Positions 1 to 8,617 are shown, counted from the first letter of the stretch. The stretch: 64,000 nucleotides of DNA from Nostoc calcicola FACHB-3891 (GCF_014697355.1 NZ_JACJRQ010000028.1:1-64000); one strand, 5' to 3'. Notes: generated by a model from the letters alone, not told the origin. Numbers and translations: made by a program.

Positions 1-574
1 TGATTGATGACGGCTCTTATGTATTTTTTATCTAAATATGTCTGCTTTTATTCTTGTTTACCTTTTTTCCCTCAGTAATTTCCGTTTGTGACACTTGGGG
101 TGCGGAATGTGGGTTGTAACGTCTCTGATTTTTCCACGTTTGGATTTTATTTTCCGAGTGTTTCCGGAAACGAACGAAAATTTCAGTAATGGTAAGAGTT
201 AAAGTATTGAGAATTCAAGACTATTGCTTCAAAAAATGCAAATATTACTAGATTTAGCGATAAACATCGCTAATATTTCCCACGCCGTCTTCAGGAGAAA
301 TCTGAGCATATTCCAGAAAAGAGCGCTAATACCTCTGGGCTTTGCGTAACTTAGGGCAGGTAAACCTCACAGGTAGTTTTCTTTTGGTTTTAGCGGAACT
401 AGCCCAAACTTTGGGATATGAAGTGCTAGCAGTTTGAGCAATTCCAAATCAGCTGGACTCATATCATAACCCGTAGATAGCTTATTGGCAAGAAATTTAC
501 GATCTATTTTGCTTATCTGGGAAGGAGAAAAAATTGCGTAGGCGCACCCTAACCCAGGCATCGCCCACTGATTA

Positions 575-695
575 ATATCATGTCCGCCTAATCACTTATA
601 ATTCCCGAATCTATGCAGAAAACGCGAAAACCCCTCTTCTCTGCACCTCTGCCCCTCTGTGGTCTTAATGATAAGTCTTCAAGCGGACATGATAT
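575..695. repeat. MITE-like element with 13-bp perfect terminal inverted repeats
   Basis: The ends ATATCATGTCCGC (575-587) and GCGGACATGATAT (683-695) are exact reverse complements. The 121-bp body contains a pyrimidine-rich run of the TCTCTGCACCTCTG kind seen in other repeats of this genome. There is no coding capacity. A non-autonomous transposable element is the likely explanation; no transposase gene is in the window. Confidence 0.6.
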
Positions 696-1016
696 GAGAA
701 CCCAACAATTCTGATTTTGGAGCCAGTAACTAGCACCCAAGTATTGAGTAGGAACGCCAATTTCAAGATAAATTAAGCCAAATTAGTGAATATCCTACTA
801 AATTCGTCATCTCCCAACGTCTTTTCGCCATTCCTTATACAGACTATAAATTGTTTCTTTTTACACAAAAATTAAATCAGCAATTTATCATAATTAATAG
901 TTTTTCTTCGCTGTTTTTGCTGGAAATAATCTGTATTTATGGTTATACATTTCAATAATATATATTTTTTTGATATCAAAGAGCTACACTAAAAACTTAC
1001 TCAAAAAAGAATTAAA

Positions 1017-1053
1017 AAAGCATGTTTATTCTTGGCAAAAATAAACATGCTTT
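1017..1053. other. Perfect 14-bp hairpin
   Basis: AAAGCATGTTTATT at 1017-1030 pairs exactly with AATAAACATGCTTT at 1040-1053 around a 9-nt loop. It is flanked by A-rich sequence on the left and a weak T-rich stretch on the right, so it could terminate transcripts from either side or end a small RNA. No adjacent gene explains it. Confidence 0.5.
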
Positions 1054-1452
1054 GTAATTTAACTCGCTCGAATAAATCAAAATTTATTTGATTAAAGAAA
1101 TTATTATTTTTGTATGTTCTTAACTTAAAACGAAAATATATCTTATGCTAATTTTAACATAAATAAGTAAACTTTAAAAATAACTATATTTAGTAAAAAA
1201 GAATAATTACAAACAAATTATTGTTTGATAATATTTTATTTACTCTTTCGTAACCTTTTATTGGCAATAGTTTTAGACAAGAATACTATTATTTTTTAGC
1301 AATATCTAAAAAACATTTTTCAAGGAATACTGTGGACTTATTCCTTTGTAATGCGATAAATTTTCCTAAAATTAGAGGTTGTTTTAGATGAGACTTAATG
1401 GTATTGTTATTTAGTTACTACACAATAATAATGGTTTCAAATTAATATTGTC

Positions 1453-1471
1453 TGAGGGGTAAGACCCCTCA
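1453..1471. other. GC-rich 8-bp hairpin in AT-rich DNA
   Basis: TGAGGGGT, loop AAG, ACCCCTCA: a perfect, very stable small stem-loop standing alone in AT-rich sequence, followed by TTAATTAGG. It could be the 3' end of a short RNA or a protein-binding dyad. Only the structure is seen. Confidence 0.4.
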
Positions 1472-1693
1472 TTAATTAGGAAAAAGGACAAAATTAAAAG
1501 TTGCACAATATATAAGTAAATATTGAAATTTACTTAGTAAATTTAACTTATAAATCTGCTAATATAGCAGATGACATTAAGCTCAAAAAATAGTATAAAT
1601 ACAGATGGCGTTGTTAATATGCAAGGATAAATAATTTTTTCTAAATAATTTGAAAAAGTTTAGAAATTTACCGGAAATGCTTTGATAGTATTA

Positions 1694-1735
1694 GTAATAA
1701 TTTATACAGCTTCAGATTCAGAAAAAATTTATTGA
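1694..1735 (+). promoter_or_regulatory. Possible NtcA-activated promoter upstream of the HetP-family gene
   Basis: GTA-ATAATTTA-TAC at 1694-1707 matches the NtcA box GTA-N8-TAC exactly. Twenty-two nucleotides further is TATTGA (1730-1735), an imperfect match to the TAN3T -10 box. In AT-rich DNA this 6-base pattern is expected by chance roughly every few kilobases, so this is only a candidate. The geometry and the nitrogen-linked gene downstream (start 2012) make it worth testing. Confidence 0.35.
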
Positions 1736-2011
1736 ATTAGGAGTTGAGAAAGTTTAAGAGGACAAAACAGCATCTACCAATAGCTACGCCGAGACTTAAA
1801 AGCTTTGATAAGTCAGAATTTGGGAAATTTATGTACGCGCCTGTTGAAGGATTCTTACGCCTTATCAACACCCAACATCCCCTCTTACCGATTATTTCCC
1901 GCAAGCGATTAAACAGCTCCAACGCCCGCTAGTGCAGTTTGTAAGCCTCAATTGAAACACCAAGAATTGCAGAAGCCAAAGTAGTTTACTTCATTCTGAG
2001 AACTAAAAACT

Positions 2012-2398
2012 ATGAATCAAGACATTGCTAGCATCAGTAGTAACTTAGATAAAACAATGAAAGCTCAACAATTTGATAAAGTAGTTGAAGCAATTCTTGC
2101 AGGAAAGTATTCCTGGGCATGTGTTTTAATGCTGCGATTTGCTGGTTATAATCCTCTTCATTACATTCCATATCGTACCTATAATCGATTACTCAAAGAA
2201 AACTCTCAAGCCAGCAGGATAAACCAACAGCAAAATGAAAACATAAAATTGCTGAAACAACCTAACGATTCCAGATCTGATAATAATGTCTCATCAAGCT
2301 GTTTAACCAAAATCAAAGACATACCTTATCTTGAAGTAGTTGGAAAGCAAAAAACAGAAATCCGTGGTGGCAGCTTAGATCGGAGATTGGCACAGTAA
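2012..2398 (+). CDS. HetP-family heterocyst differentiation protein
   Basis: A 128-residue protein. Residues of about 22-62 carry the hallmark block of the HetP family, with the string AGKYSWACVLMLRF followed by GYNPLHYIPYRTYN. HetP and its paralogs act downstream of HetR and control commitment of vegetative cells to become heterocysts; the biochemical activity of the family is not established. The C-terminal half (from about residue 65) is polar, low in complexity and unlike the conserved core, which is usual for this family. The gene stands alone between long non-coding stretches, with an NtcA-like motif about 300 bp upstream and a strong terminator 416 bp downstream. The start ATG at 2012 has only a weak ribosome binding site. 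Which HetP paralog it is cannot be told from sequence alone. Confidence 0.85.
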   Translation: MNQDIASISSNLDKTMKAQQFDKVVEAILAGKYSWACVLMLRFAGYNPLHYIPYRTYNRLLKENSQASRINQQQNENIKLLKQPNDSRSDNNVSSSCLTKIKDIPYLEVVGKQKTEIRGGSLDRRLAQ

Positions 2399-2462
2399 AT
2401 TAACGAATATGAATCAATGGAATCACAATTGAAGAAGAATACAGAATACAGAATACAGAATT

Positions 2463-2700
2463 CAGCAATCTTGACGCTCGTTCGCGCAGCGTGTCGCAGA
2501 CAAGACTCGCTAACGCTTCTCTACGAGACGCCAAAGGCGAACGCTATCAGTCGGGGATTCAGACCCGCCACTGATTGAAGACCACCAAATCTACGATTTA
2601 CTGGGGGTGCAAAAACGCCGATTATTCATCCGCTTTTTCGGTCAAAAAACATTGCTGTTAGCGGATAGCTAAGGTTTAGCCCATTCTGACTCCTGAATTC
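2463..2700. repeat. Extragenic copies of palindromic repeat family plus GAATTC heptamers
   Basis: After a short run of the ATACAGA/ATTCAGC heptamer type (2440-2465) comes a GC-rich block (about 2468-2548) built from fragments such as CTCGTTCGCGCAGCGTG and CTCGCTAACGCTTCTC. Related fragments occur inside coding genes at 46131-46166 and 62447-62533. The rest, to about 2700, is short inverted pieces and a GAATTC-type repeat. I see no gene in it. Confidence 0.5.
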
Positions 2701-2813
2701 TGTTTGATAAAATCGAGAGTACTTCAGACGTTTGTCTGAGATACTTTAGATTCAATTAAAAAATATTTTGCATCAATAAATTTTGTTTGAGAGTTAATTG
2801 AGTCTCTAAGATA

Positions 2814-2850
2814 CTGCCATGCTATTTTTGAATGCATGGCAGATTTTTTA
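2814..2850 (+). terminator. Intrinsic terminator
   Basis: CTGCCATGC (2814-2822) pairs perfectly with GCATGGCAG (2834-2842) and is followed directly by ATTTTTTAT. This is a textbook Rho-independent terminator on the + strand. The nearest + strand gene, the HetP-family gene, ends 416 bp upstream, so the transcript would have a long 3' tail or the terminator serves an unrecognised short RNA. Confidence 0.7.
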
Positions 2851-2869
2851 TAAATCTGCCAAAATGGCA

Positions 2870-3390
2870 AATTTATACTGATGAGATTGGTAAACTAAAA
2901 ATAATAACTTCAATGGAAATAGAGGTGATAGGCAAGCAAGTTAATTTAAAAAATAAAATCAATGATTAGTTCTCAACATGAAATACATCAAACTGATTAT
3001 AAAAGTAGTCAGCATTTCATGTACTAGATAATTCTTACACCAAGACCAACGATCTAACCGTTACTACTGGTGGTTCTTTTTCCGAGAAAGTCCAAGCAAA
3101 GAGAATTTGGAGAGGTGGCTTCCCCCAAACCAAATTTTGTAGAGCTTTCATTGAACTGCAGACGGTGGGAGTCATGCTGATAAAGTTTTCTATATTGTGG
3201 TTGGTGTTGCTTTAGTTCATAAAGCAAACGCTTAGCACCAACACCAAAAACGGAAATAGAAAAGTTACGGTGAAATTGTTGTCCTGGCTGGTAGAAATGG
3301 TAATTCACACGCTTCTCTTTCGACTATTGTAATCCTAGTCCTCCCAACCTGGATTATCTTTGGTTTATAAACTTTCAATTTATATAGCAA
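2870..3390 (+). other. Stretch without intact gene, possibly gene remnants
   Basis: A 21-codon frame begins with ATG at 2962 and stops at 3027. After it, open but interrupted + strand frames run to about 3360 and would encode hydrophobic pieces such as KVFYIVVGVALVHKA, broken by stops. A strong + strand terminator at 3394-3430 implies something is transcribed through here. I do not recognise a family; a decayed small gene or a small RNA locus is possible. Confidence 0.25.
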
Positions 3391-3393
3391 TAG

Positions 3394-3430
3394 CTGGAAG
3401 TTAAAAATTTGAATAACTTCCAGTTTTTTA
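3394..3430 (+). terminator. Intrinsic terminator on + strand
   Basis: CTGGAAGTT (3394-3402) pairs with AACTTCCAG (3415-3423) and is followed by TTTTTTA. It faces the rpe terminator just beyond it and marks the end of a + strand transcript that arises upstream of 3390. Confidence 0.65.
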
Positions 3431-3437
3431 TTGTAAA

Positions 3438-3476
3438 TAAAAACAGGTTGGGCAATAAATTTGCTCAACCTGTTTT
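3438..3476 (-). terminator. Intrinsic terminator of rpe
   Basis: The arms AAAACAGGTTGGGCA and TGCTCAACCTGTTTT form a 15-bp stem with one G-U type mismatch. Read on the minus strand it is followed by a T-rich run, about 30 bp after the rpe stop codon. Confidence 0.7.
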
Positions 3477-3504
3477 CGCGGAGTATGGTTAATCCAAAAA
3501 TGAA

Positions 3505-4212
3505 TTAAACCTTAGCTAATTCTGGGATAGGACGCTTACTGTTGCGAATTGCTGTAATAGCCTCTGCATAATCATTGGTGTTAAATACAGCCGAACCAGC
3601 AACGATCGCATTGGCTCCCGCTTCCAGAACTTGCCAGGTATTATTTGCCTTCAGACCCCCATCCACTTCAATCCAGGGATCGAGGCCGCGTTCGTCGCAC
3701 AATTGGCGCAGCTTACGGATTTTGGGTAGCACACCAGGGATAAAGCTTTGACCACCAAAACCAGGGTTTACGCTCATAATTAGTACTAAATCGCACAGTT
3801 CCAGAACGTATTCAATTAACTCTAGAGGAGTACCAGGATTAAGTACAACTCCAGCTTTCTTACCGAGCTCTTTAATTTGTCCTAAAGTGCGGTGTAGGTG
3901 TGGGGAAGCATTATGTTCTGCATGTACAGAGATAATATCAGCACCCGCCTTAGCAAATCCCTCTACATACTTTTCTGGCTCCACAATCATCAAATGGACA
4001 TCCAGTGGCTTGGTCGTAACTGGACGAATCGCCTCCACAACCAGAGGGCCTATCGTAATATTAGGTACAAAACGACCGTCCATTACATCAACATGAATCC
4101 AATCTGCTCCAGCCTCGTCTACGGCGCGAACTTCGTCACCCAGACGACTAAAATCCGCTGATAAGATAGATGGAGAAATTACAATGGGCTTTTGAGATAG
4201 GTTTTGGGTCAT
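3505..4212 (-). CDS. rpe: Ribulose-phosphate 3-epimerase
   Basis: This 235-residue protein has the usual length and full motif set of the family: ISPSILSADFSRLG at the N-terminus, HVDVMDGRFVPNIT with the metal-binding His and Asp, DVHLMIVEPE, MSVNPGFGGQ, EVDGG and a final AGSAVF phosphate-binding loop. It interconverts ribulose 5-phosphate and xylulose 5-phosphate in the cytoplasm, serving both the Calvin cycle and the oxidative pentose phosphate pathway. The latter supplies reductant in heterocysts and in the dark. The gene is monocistronic: it is followed by its own terminator and preceded by a 200-bp repeat-rich spacer shared with the divergent protease gene. Confidence 0.97.
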   Translation of the reverse strand: MTQNLSQKPIVISPSILSADFSRLGDEVRAVDEAGADWIHVDVMDGRFVPNITIGPLVVEAIRPVTTKPLDVHLMIVEPEKYVEGFAKAGADIISVHAEHNASPHLHRTLGQIKELGKKAGVVLNPGTPLELIEYVLELCDLVLIMSVNPGFGGQSFIPGVLPKIRKLRQLCDERGLDPWIEVDGGLKANNTWQVLEAGANAIVAGSAVFNTNDYAEAITAIRNSKRPIPELAKV

Positions 4213-4299
4213 GGCTAGTGGGTTTTTAAGCGTCCTCGTCTGTAAGCATTGTAACTAAATATTGAGCCAGATCTCATAACTTTGATCCCGGCTTTTTTG

Positions 4300-4432
4300 G
4301 GAGTGGGGAGTGTGGGGAGATGGGGAGATGGGGGAGATGGGGGAGCAGGGGAGGCAGGGGGAGAATAACCAATGCCTCATGCCCCATGACTAATGATTAA
4401 TGACAAATGACAAATGACAAATGACTAAAAAA
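4300..4432. repeat. Short tandem repeats running into the protease start codon
   Basis: First a GGGGAGATGG-type purine run (4302-4366), then an array of the heptamer AATGACA (about 4385-4425). The last unit supplies the ATG of the next gene at 4421. These arrays recur at 13222-13260 and 31609-31650. Confidence 0.7.
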
Positions 4433-6016
4433 CTAACCTGGATAATTTGGGGATTGGGTGCTTCGTGTTTGAGTGCGCCGGTAATTGCTTCAGCTTTAGA
4501 ATCACCCTTGGGAACTAACGGCATTGACGCTCTCAAGCTACATCAAACTCCTTATAATTTAATGGGTCGCAAAATTGCTATTGGTCAAGTGGAAATTGGC
4601 CGACCGGGAATGTTTGGCTGGGATAAGGCAGTGTCTAAAAACCGCGCCATATCTTTAGCTGCGGTGTTCTTACGCAATGGTCCGGCTAAGTCAAATAGCG
4701 GTGTTGACCCCCATGCTTACAATGTTGCTGGTGTGATGGTGAGTCAAGACAAAGGCATACCGGGAGTTGCTCCGGGGGCGCGACTTTACTCGTCTGCTGT
4801 CGGTTCTACTAAAAATATGGGTCAGCCAGAAGAGTGCTTATCGGCGCAGCATATAGCGCTGCAAAATAGTGGTGATGTCCGGGCGATTAACTTTAGTTTT
4901 GGTGAACCTCTAGGCCGCGATCCTCGACCGCAGGCAACTCTAGACGGCAATGCTTTATTAACTTTATGTGTTGACTGGTCTAGTCGCGTTCATGATGTTT
5001 TGTATGCGATCGCTGGCAACCAGGGAAAAGGTGGTATTCCTATTCCTACAGATAATTTTAACGGAATAAACGTCGCTTTTTCATCCCGCAGAGGAGGAGT
5101 TTTTAACAAAGTAGATGTTGCTAATCTGGCGGGTGCTAATCAAGGAGTCAGTGGGCGACTAGCCGGGAGGGAGTTTAATATTGGTGGGCGTCGCGCTATC
5201 AGTTTAGTTGCTCCTGGTAATAACATTGCTTTACTTAATCCAGATGGCAAATTGAATAAAGTCACAGGGACAAGTTTTGCAGCACCTCAAGTAACCGCGA
5301 GTGTTGCTTTGTTGCAAGAACTTGGTGACCGACAGATACGAACAAAACAACCTCATTGGAGTATAGATTCCCGACGTCATCAAGTGATGAAAGCTGTATT
5401 GCTAAATTCCGCAGACAAAATCCAAGATAGCGGCGATGGTTTGCGCTTGGGAATGACTCGGACGCTAATTGATAAACAAAATCAAGATTGGCTAGCTTCT
5501 GATGCTTACAAAGATCCAAAAATTCCTTTGGATGCCCAAATGGGAGCGGGTCATTTAAATGTATTTCGGGCTTATCAGCAATTTAATGCTGGTCAATGGC
5601 AGCCATCAGCTACGGTGTCAGCTATTGGTTGGGATTATCACACAATCGGTGTTGGAAGCTCTATTGATTATGCCTTAGGGAAACCGTTGAAGCAGGGTAG
5701 TTTTGTAGCTATTACCCTGAGTTGGGATCGATTTGTAGAACTCAATGATAGCAATAAAAATCAGCAGTATGACGTGGGTGAAAATTTTCGCGATCGCGGC
5801 TTGAATAACCTCGACCTCTACCTAGTCAAAGCTGATGCTCAAAACTCAGATGGTGGCGTTGTTTGTTCTTCAGTCAGCCAAATCGATAGTGTAGAACATA
5901 TTTTCTGCCCCGTTGCTGCTACTGGAAATTACAAAATCCGCGTCCAGTTTCGTCAAAAGTTAAGTGAAGCTACTCAATCCTATGGTTTAGCTTGGTGGAC
6001 TGTGCCTATTAATTGA
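4421..6016 (+). CDS. Secreted S8 (subtilisin-like) family protein with Glu at the catalytic Asp position
   Basis: A 531-residue protein with a signal peptide (hydrophobic residues of about 5-25, ending ASA). The subtilase fold is visible: residue His98 lies in PHAYNVAGVM (normally HGTHVAG), the oxyanion Asn200 in AIAGNQG, and the nucleophile Ser285 in GTSFAAPQV. At the position of the first catalytic residue, usually a D-T/S-G motif, the sequence reads GQVEIGRPG, so Glu58 stands where Asp is expected. The C-terminal 130 residues contain an EF-like acidic loop (DSNKNQQYDVGENFRD) and a PPC-like beta domain. It is probably exported. It may be an active protease using Glu, or have lost or changed activity. 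Its start codon lies in a heptamer repeat array. A serpin gene follows about 1.1 kb downstream. Confidence 0.8.
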   Translation: MTKKLTWIIWGLGASCLSAPVIASALESPLGTNGIDALKLHQTPYNLMGRKIAIGQVEIGRPGMFGWDKAVSKNRAISLAAVFLRNGPAKSNSGVDPHAYNVAGVMVSQDKGIPGVAPGARLYSSAVGSTKNMGQPEECLSAQHIALQNSGDVRAINFSFGEPLGRDPRPQATLDGNALLTLCVDWSSRVHDVLYAIAGNQGKGGIPIPTDNFNGINVAFSSRRGGVFNKVDVANLAGANQGVSGRLAGREFNIGGRRAISLVAPGNNIALLNPDGKLNKVTGTSFAAPQVTASVALLQELGDRQIRTKQPHWSIDSRRHQVMKAVLLNSADKIQDSGDGLRLGMTRTLIDKQNQDWLASDAYKDPKIPLDAQMGAGHLNVFRAYQQFNAGQWQPSATVSAIGWDYHTIGVGSSIDYALGKPLKQGSFVAITLSWDRFVELNDSNKNQQYDVGENFRDRGLNNLDLYLVKADAQNSDGGVVCSSVSQIDSVEHIFCPVAATGNYKIRVQFRQKLSEATQSYGLAWWTVPIN

Positions 6017-6450
6017 AGTCTATTGTCCATTGCCATTGTGTAAGTGCCAATCGCAAATGCTACAATTCTTATGATTTTGTTGGCTGATCATAAAACTTGC
6101 CGATCTTTGCAGGACATGGCGCGATCGCAGGTATGATTTGCGCTTTATATCCATGATTGAAAAGTCTTACTGTTATCAAAGGCAATAAACAGTTAGTTGC
6201 TGTATAATATTTTTGTGTTCCCTTTAAGACTCCCTCATTGTTTGCAACAGTCCGGTCAGTAATTAAGGACTTCCAAAAAAAGAAATTATTCCAAATGATT
6301 TCTACATTTGGGGCACACGCCTGTGTGTCCCAACTGTAGGATGTTTTTTCATTGAAAGTCCCTTGTCAGTACGATTATTTTTTATAACTGAGTAAATCTG
6401 GTTCCAATAATTTTCGCTTAAGAGGTTGTTTGAAAATTGGGGGTGAAATA
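6017..6450. other. Spacer with a hairpin and a diverged inverted-repeat element
   Basis: Between the protease and the next gene is a diverged relative of the GGGACTTCC element (6267-6362, ends GGACTTCC and GAAAGTCCC). Inside it is a stable hairpin at 6308-6336 (TTGGGGCACAC pairing with GTGTGTCCCAA) followed by a T-rich run at 6343-6350, which could terminate the protease transcript. I see no gene here. Confidence 0.5.
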
Positions 6451-6708
6451 ATGGACGAGCCTAATCAAGAAGACAAAAATAAATTTCTTTACCCTTACAG
6501 TCGCTACTACGGTCAAGTTAAGCCAGAGAATTTAGTATTTAATGCAAATCTTCAAGAATTTGCTCAAAAAGTTAGCTACATTACCAATCTAGAAACTAAT
6601 GGTAAGCTTGACCCAGAAGATGCTTACAAACAGATTAAAGCACTTTGGAAACAGTTGAAGTCCACTAAAGAAGGACTCTTGATTGATGACCAGCCACCTC
6701 AGACCTAA
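6451..6708 (+). CDS. Small conserved cyanobacterial protein, DUF7219-like
   Basis: An 85-residue soluble protein starting at the ATG at 6451, which is preceded by GGGGGTG; an in-frame TTG at 6430 is a less likely start. The central blocks YPYSRYYGQ, ENLVFNANLQEFAQ and EDAYKQIKALWKQLK match, from memory, a small family widespread in cyanobacteria and recently named DUF7219. It is mostly alpha-helical, with no signal peptide, membrane segment or catalytic motif. Function is unknown. It lies alone between the subtilase-like gene and the serpin gene in the same orientation, but the spacers (about 430 and 390 bp) argue against one operon. Confidence 0.75.
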   Translation: MDEPNQEDKNKFLYPYSRYYGQVKPENLVFNANLQEFAQKVSYITNLETNGKLDPEDAYKQIKALWKQLKSTKEGLLIDDQPPQT

Positions 6709-7095
6709 AATTACTCCAATGGAAAGCATATAGGCTTTAGCACATAAATGTTCTAAAAATGCGATCGCGCTGTGCCAGTTACGTAAGTCCTGTAAATAAT
6801 TCTGCCGGATTACTTATTTGATGATTGGGTAGTCTAGAATACATTTATAGATAACTAGGCAATTTTCTAGAAATCGAAATTTTTGATAATTCCTGTGTAT
6901 AGCCGCCTCAAGCAGCAATTAGGAATTCCCAACCCTAAAATATGTGTCTAATTTCTCTGAGCTAATTACTTGCTGTTACAAAAACTGTAACAGTGCCATT
7001 CTTCTATTACAGCAAGTGCAATAGTTAATCATTGAAACGGTTTTAAGTCAACCCTGAGACACAGATTAACAATCTTTGGCAAGTGAGGTAGCAGA
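6709..7095. promoter_or_regulatory. Upstream region of the serpin gene with a perfect dyad
   Basis: At 6973-6993 is CTGTTACA-AAAAC-TGTAACAG, an exact 8-bp inverted repeat about 100 bp before the serpin start. It is nested in a wider one (CTTGCTGT at 6969-6976, ACAGCAAG near 7010-7017). This could be an operator or alternative RNA hairpins. Nothing else is recognisable in the spacer. Confidence 0.4.
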
Positions 7096-8427
7096 ATGAA
7101 TCGGCAAAAATTTAGTGGTGTCCAAGAAAATTTTCTGCAAAGGCGTTACGGAGTTAGTCTCGGCAGACGTTATGTTTTGGCAGCTGCAAGTGTTGTTCTC
7201 TTTGGTGTATTGGGGTGTTCTCAGGTCGATAGTAATAAAAGTGCCCTTGCTCAATCTAGTTTACCTCAGCCAGAAACTCCATTGGAAAAAAAAACAGCCA
7301 AGACTGATACTAAAATCGTTGAGTCTAACAATAAGTTTGGCTTCAAACTTTTTTCAGAAGTTCAGAAAAGTGATGGTGGAGAAAAAAATGTTTTTATCTC
7401 GCCTTCGAGCGTAGCGATCGCCCTAGCCATGACCTACAATGGCGCTAGCGGCTCGACTCAACAAGCAATGGCAAAAACCCTGGAATTACAGGGGATGAAT
7501 CTGTCAGAAATTAACTCTGCTTACGCAGCAGCTTTAAAGCAGCTTTTAGACAATCCCGATGCCAAAGTGCAACTCAAGATTGCTAACTCACTTTGGGCAA
7601 ATGAAGAGGTGAAATTTCAACCAGACTTCCTTCAAAGAACAGAGGATTTCTATCAAGCCAAGGTCAGTAATTTAAATTTTCAAGACGCTACAGCTTCCAA
7701 TGCCATCAATAAATGGGTAAAAGATAATACTGGCGGGACAATCGATAAAATAGTCGAAAAAATCGAACCAAATCAAGTGTTGTTTTTAATTAATGCCATA
7801 TATTTTAAAGGTAGTTGGAGTAATGAATTTGATAAAAATCAAACCGCCCAACAACCTTTTTACATGACATCTGGCAGAGAAAAACAACACCCAATGATGT
7901 CGCAAGACGGTGACTACAGATATTATGAAAACGAACAATTTCAGGCAGTGAGTTTACCTTACGGCAAAGATGGTAAAGTCAGTTTTTATATCTTTTTGCC
8001 CAAAGAAAACTCTAACCTCAAAGCCTTCTCTGAAAACTTGAATGTTGAGAACTGGGAAAAATGGATGAGTCAGTTCAACAAACAAAAAGGCTTTATTAGC
8101 TTACCCCGCTTCAAAACCGAATACGATGTTACACTTAACAATGCTTTGAAAGCTTTGGGGATGGAAGAGGCTTTCAGCAACAAAGCTAATTTTTCCGGTA
8201 TGGGTAAAAACTTTGCCATTAGCCAAGTCAAGCATAAAACTTTTGTGGAAGTGAATGAAGAAGGCACCGAAGCGGCTGCGGCTACTTCGGTAGGAATAGT
8301 AGCAACATCTTTGAGGCAAGAGCCAAAACCATTCCGAATGATTGTAGATCGTCCCTTCTTTTGTGCAATTCGGGATAATCAAACGGGAAGCGTTTTGTTT
8401 ATGGGTTCAATTATTGAGCCGCAGTAA
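7096..8427 (+). CDS. Serpin-type protease inhibitor, predicted lipoprotein
   Basis: This is a 443-residue serpin. A hydrophobic segment at residues of about 26-40 ends in a lipobox (VLG-Cys41), so the mature protein is probably anchored by lipid at a membrane surface. The serpin core is complete: FISPSSVAIALAM, INAIYFKGSW near the middle, and the hinge EEGTEAAAATS. Counting from hinge Thr391 as P14 puts the reactive bond near Thr404-Ser405, in VATSL. A small neutral P1 would suit elastase- or subtilisin-like proteases rather than trypsin-like ones. The C-terminal FRMIVDRPFF and GSVLFMGSI blocks are also typical. Serpins trap a target protease irreversibly by loop insertion; the small-residue hinge indicates an inhibitory member. 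A subtilase-like gene lies nearby on the same strand. Confidence 0.93.
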   Translation: MNRQKFSGVQENFLQRRYGVSLGRRYVLAAASVVLFGVLGCSQVDSNKSALAQSSLPQPETPLEKKTAKTDTKIVESNNKFGFKLFSEVQKSDGGEKNVFISPSSVAIALAMTYNGASGSTQQAMAKTLELQGMNLSEINSAYAAALKQLLDNPDAKVQLKIANSLWANEEVKFQPDFLQRTEDFYQAKVSNLNFQDATASNAINKWVKDNTGGTIDKIVEKIEPNQVLFLINAIYFKGSWSNEFDKNQTAQQPFYMTSGREKQHPMMSQDGDYRYYENEQFQAVSLPYGKDGKVSFYIFLPKENSNLKAFSENLNVENWEKWMSQFNKQKGFISLPRFKTEYDVTLNNALKALGMEEAFSNKANFSGMGKNFAISQVKHKTFVEVNEEGTEAAAATSVGIVATSLRQEPKPFRMIVDRPFFCAIRDNQTGSVLFMGSIIEPQ

Positions 8428-8442
8428 GCAGAGCAAAAGTGA

Positions 8443-8587
8443 AAATAGGGAGTGGGGAGTAAGGAGTAGGGAGTGGAGAAGTAACCTTTTGAAGGTGAAG
8501 TTGTTCAAGGGGTGTTGAAGATTCAGGTAACAACCAGAGAACAGAAAAATCAACCTACTCCCCACTCCCTATTCCCTACTCCCCACC
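8443..8587. repeat. Long inverted repeat between convergent genes
   Basis: A GGGAGTGGGGAGTAAGGAG tract (8447-8480) is mirrored by CTCCCCACTCCCTATTCCC (8553-8587). The two arms can form a long imperfect stem in the spacer between the convergent serpin and permease genes. It may act as a bidirectional terminator. It belongs to the GGGGAGT short-repeat family. Confidence 0.5.
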
Positions 8588-8617
8588 CTCACCCAGCAGT
8601 TTTAGGTTGCTTGAGTA

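Larger units (their letters stand above)
1..2011. other. Long AT-rich stretch with no convincing gene
   Basis: No reading frame here looks like a conserved protein; the two short frames around 367-561 and 1737-1932 have no recognisable motif. The stretch holds a small inverted-repeat element (575-695), two strong hairpins (1017-1053 and 1453-1471) and a GTA-N8-TAC motif at 1694-1707 ahead of the HetP-family gene. The region 700-1700 is very AT-rich. It may be the long regulatory leader of the HetP-family gene or host small RNAs, but nothing in the sequence proves either. Confidence 0.6.

Noticed and set aside
367..561. 64-residue minus-strand reading frame
   Set aside because: No family motif, no ribosome binding site, and it lies in repeat-rich, gene-poor DNA beside an inverted-repeat element.
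1737..1932. Overlapping 61-62-residue frames on both strands
   Set aside because: Neither has conserved-looking composition or a neighbour that would support it; both frames open over the same DNA, typical of chance.
3054..3468. Two minus-strand frames of 84 and 67 residues near rpe
   Set aside because: They run through two terminators and overlap each other; composition is not protein-like.
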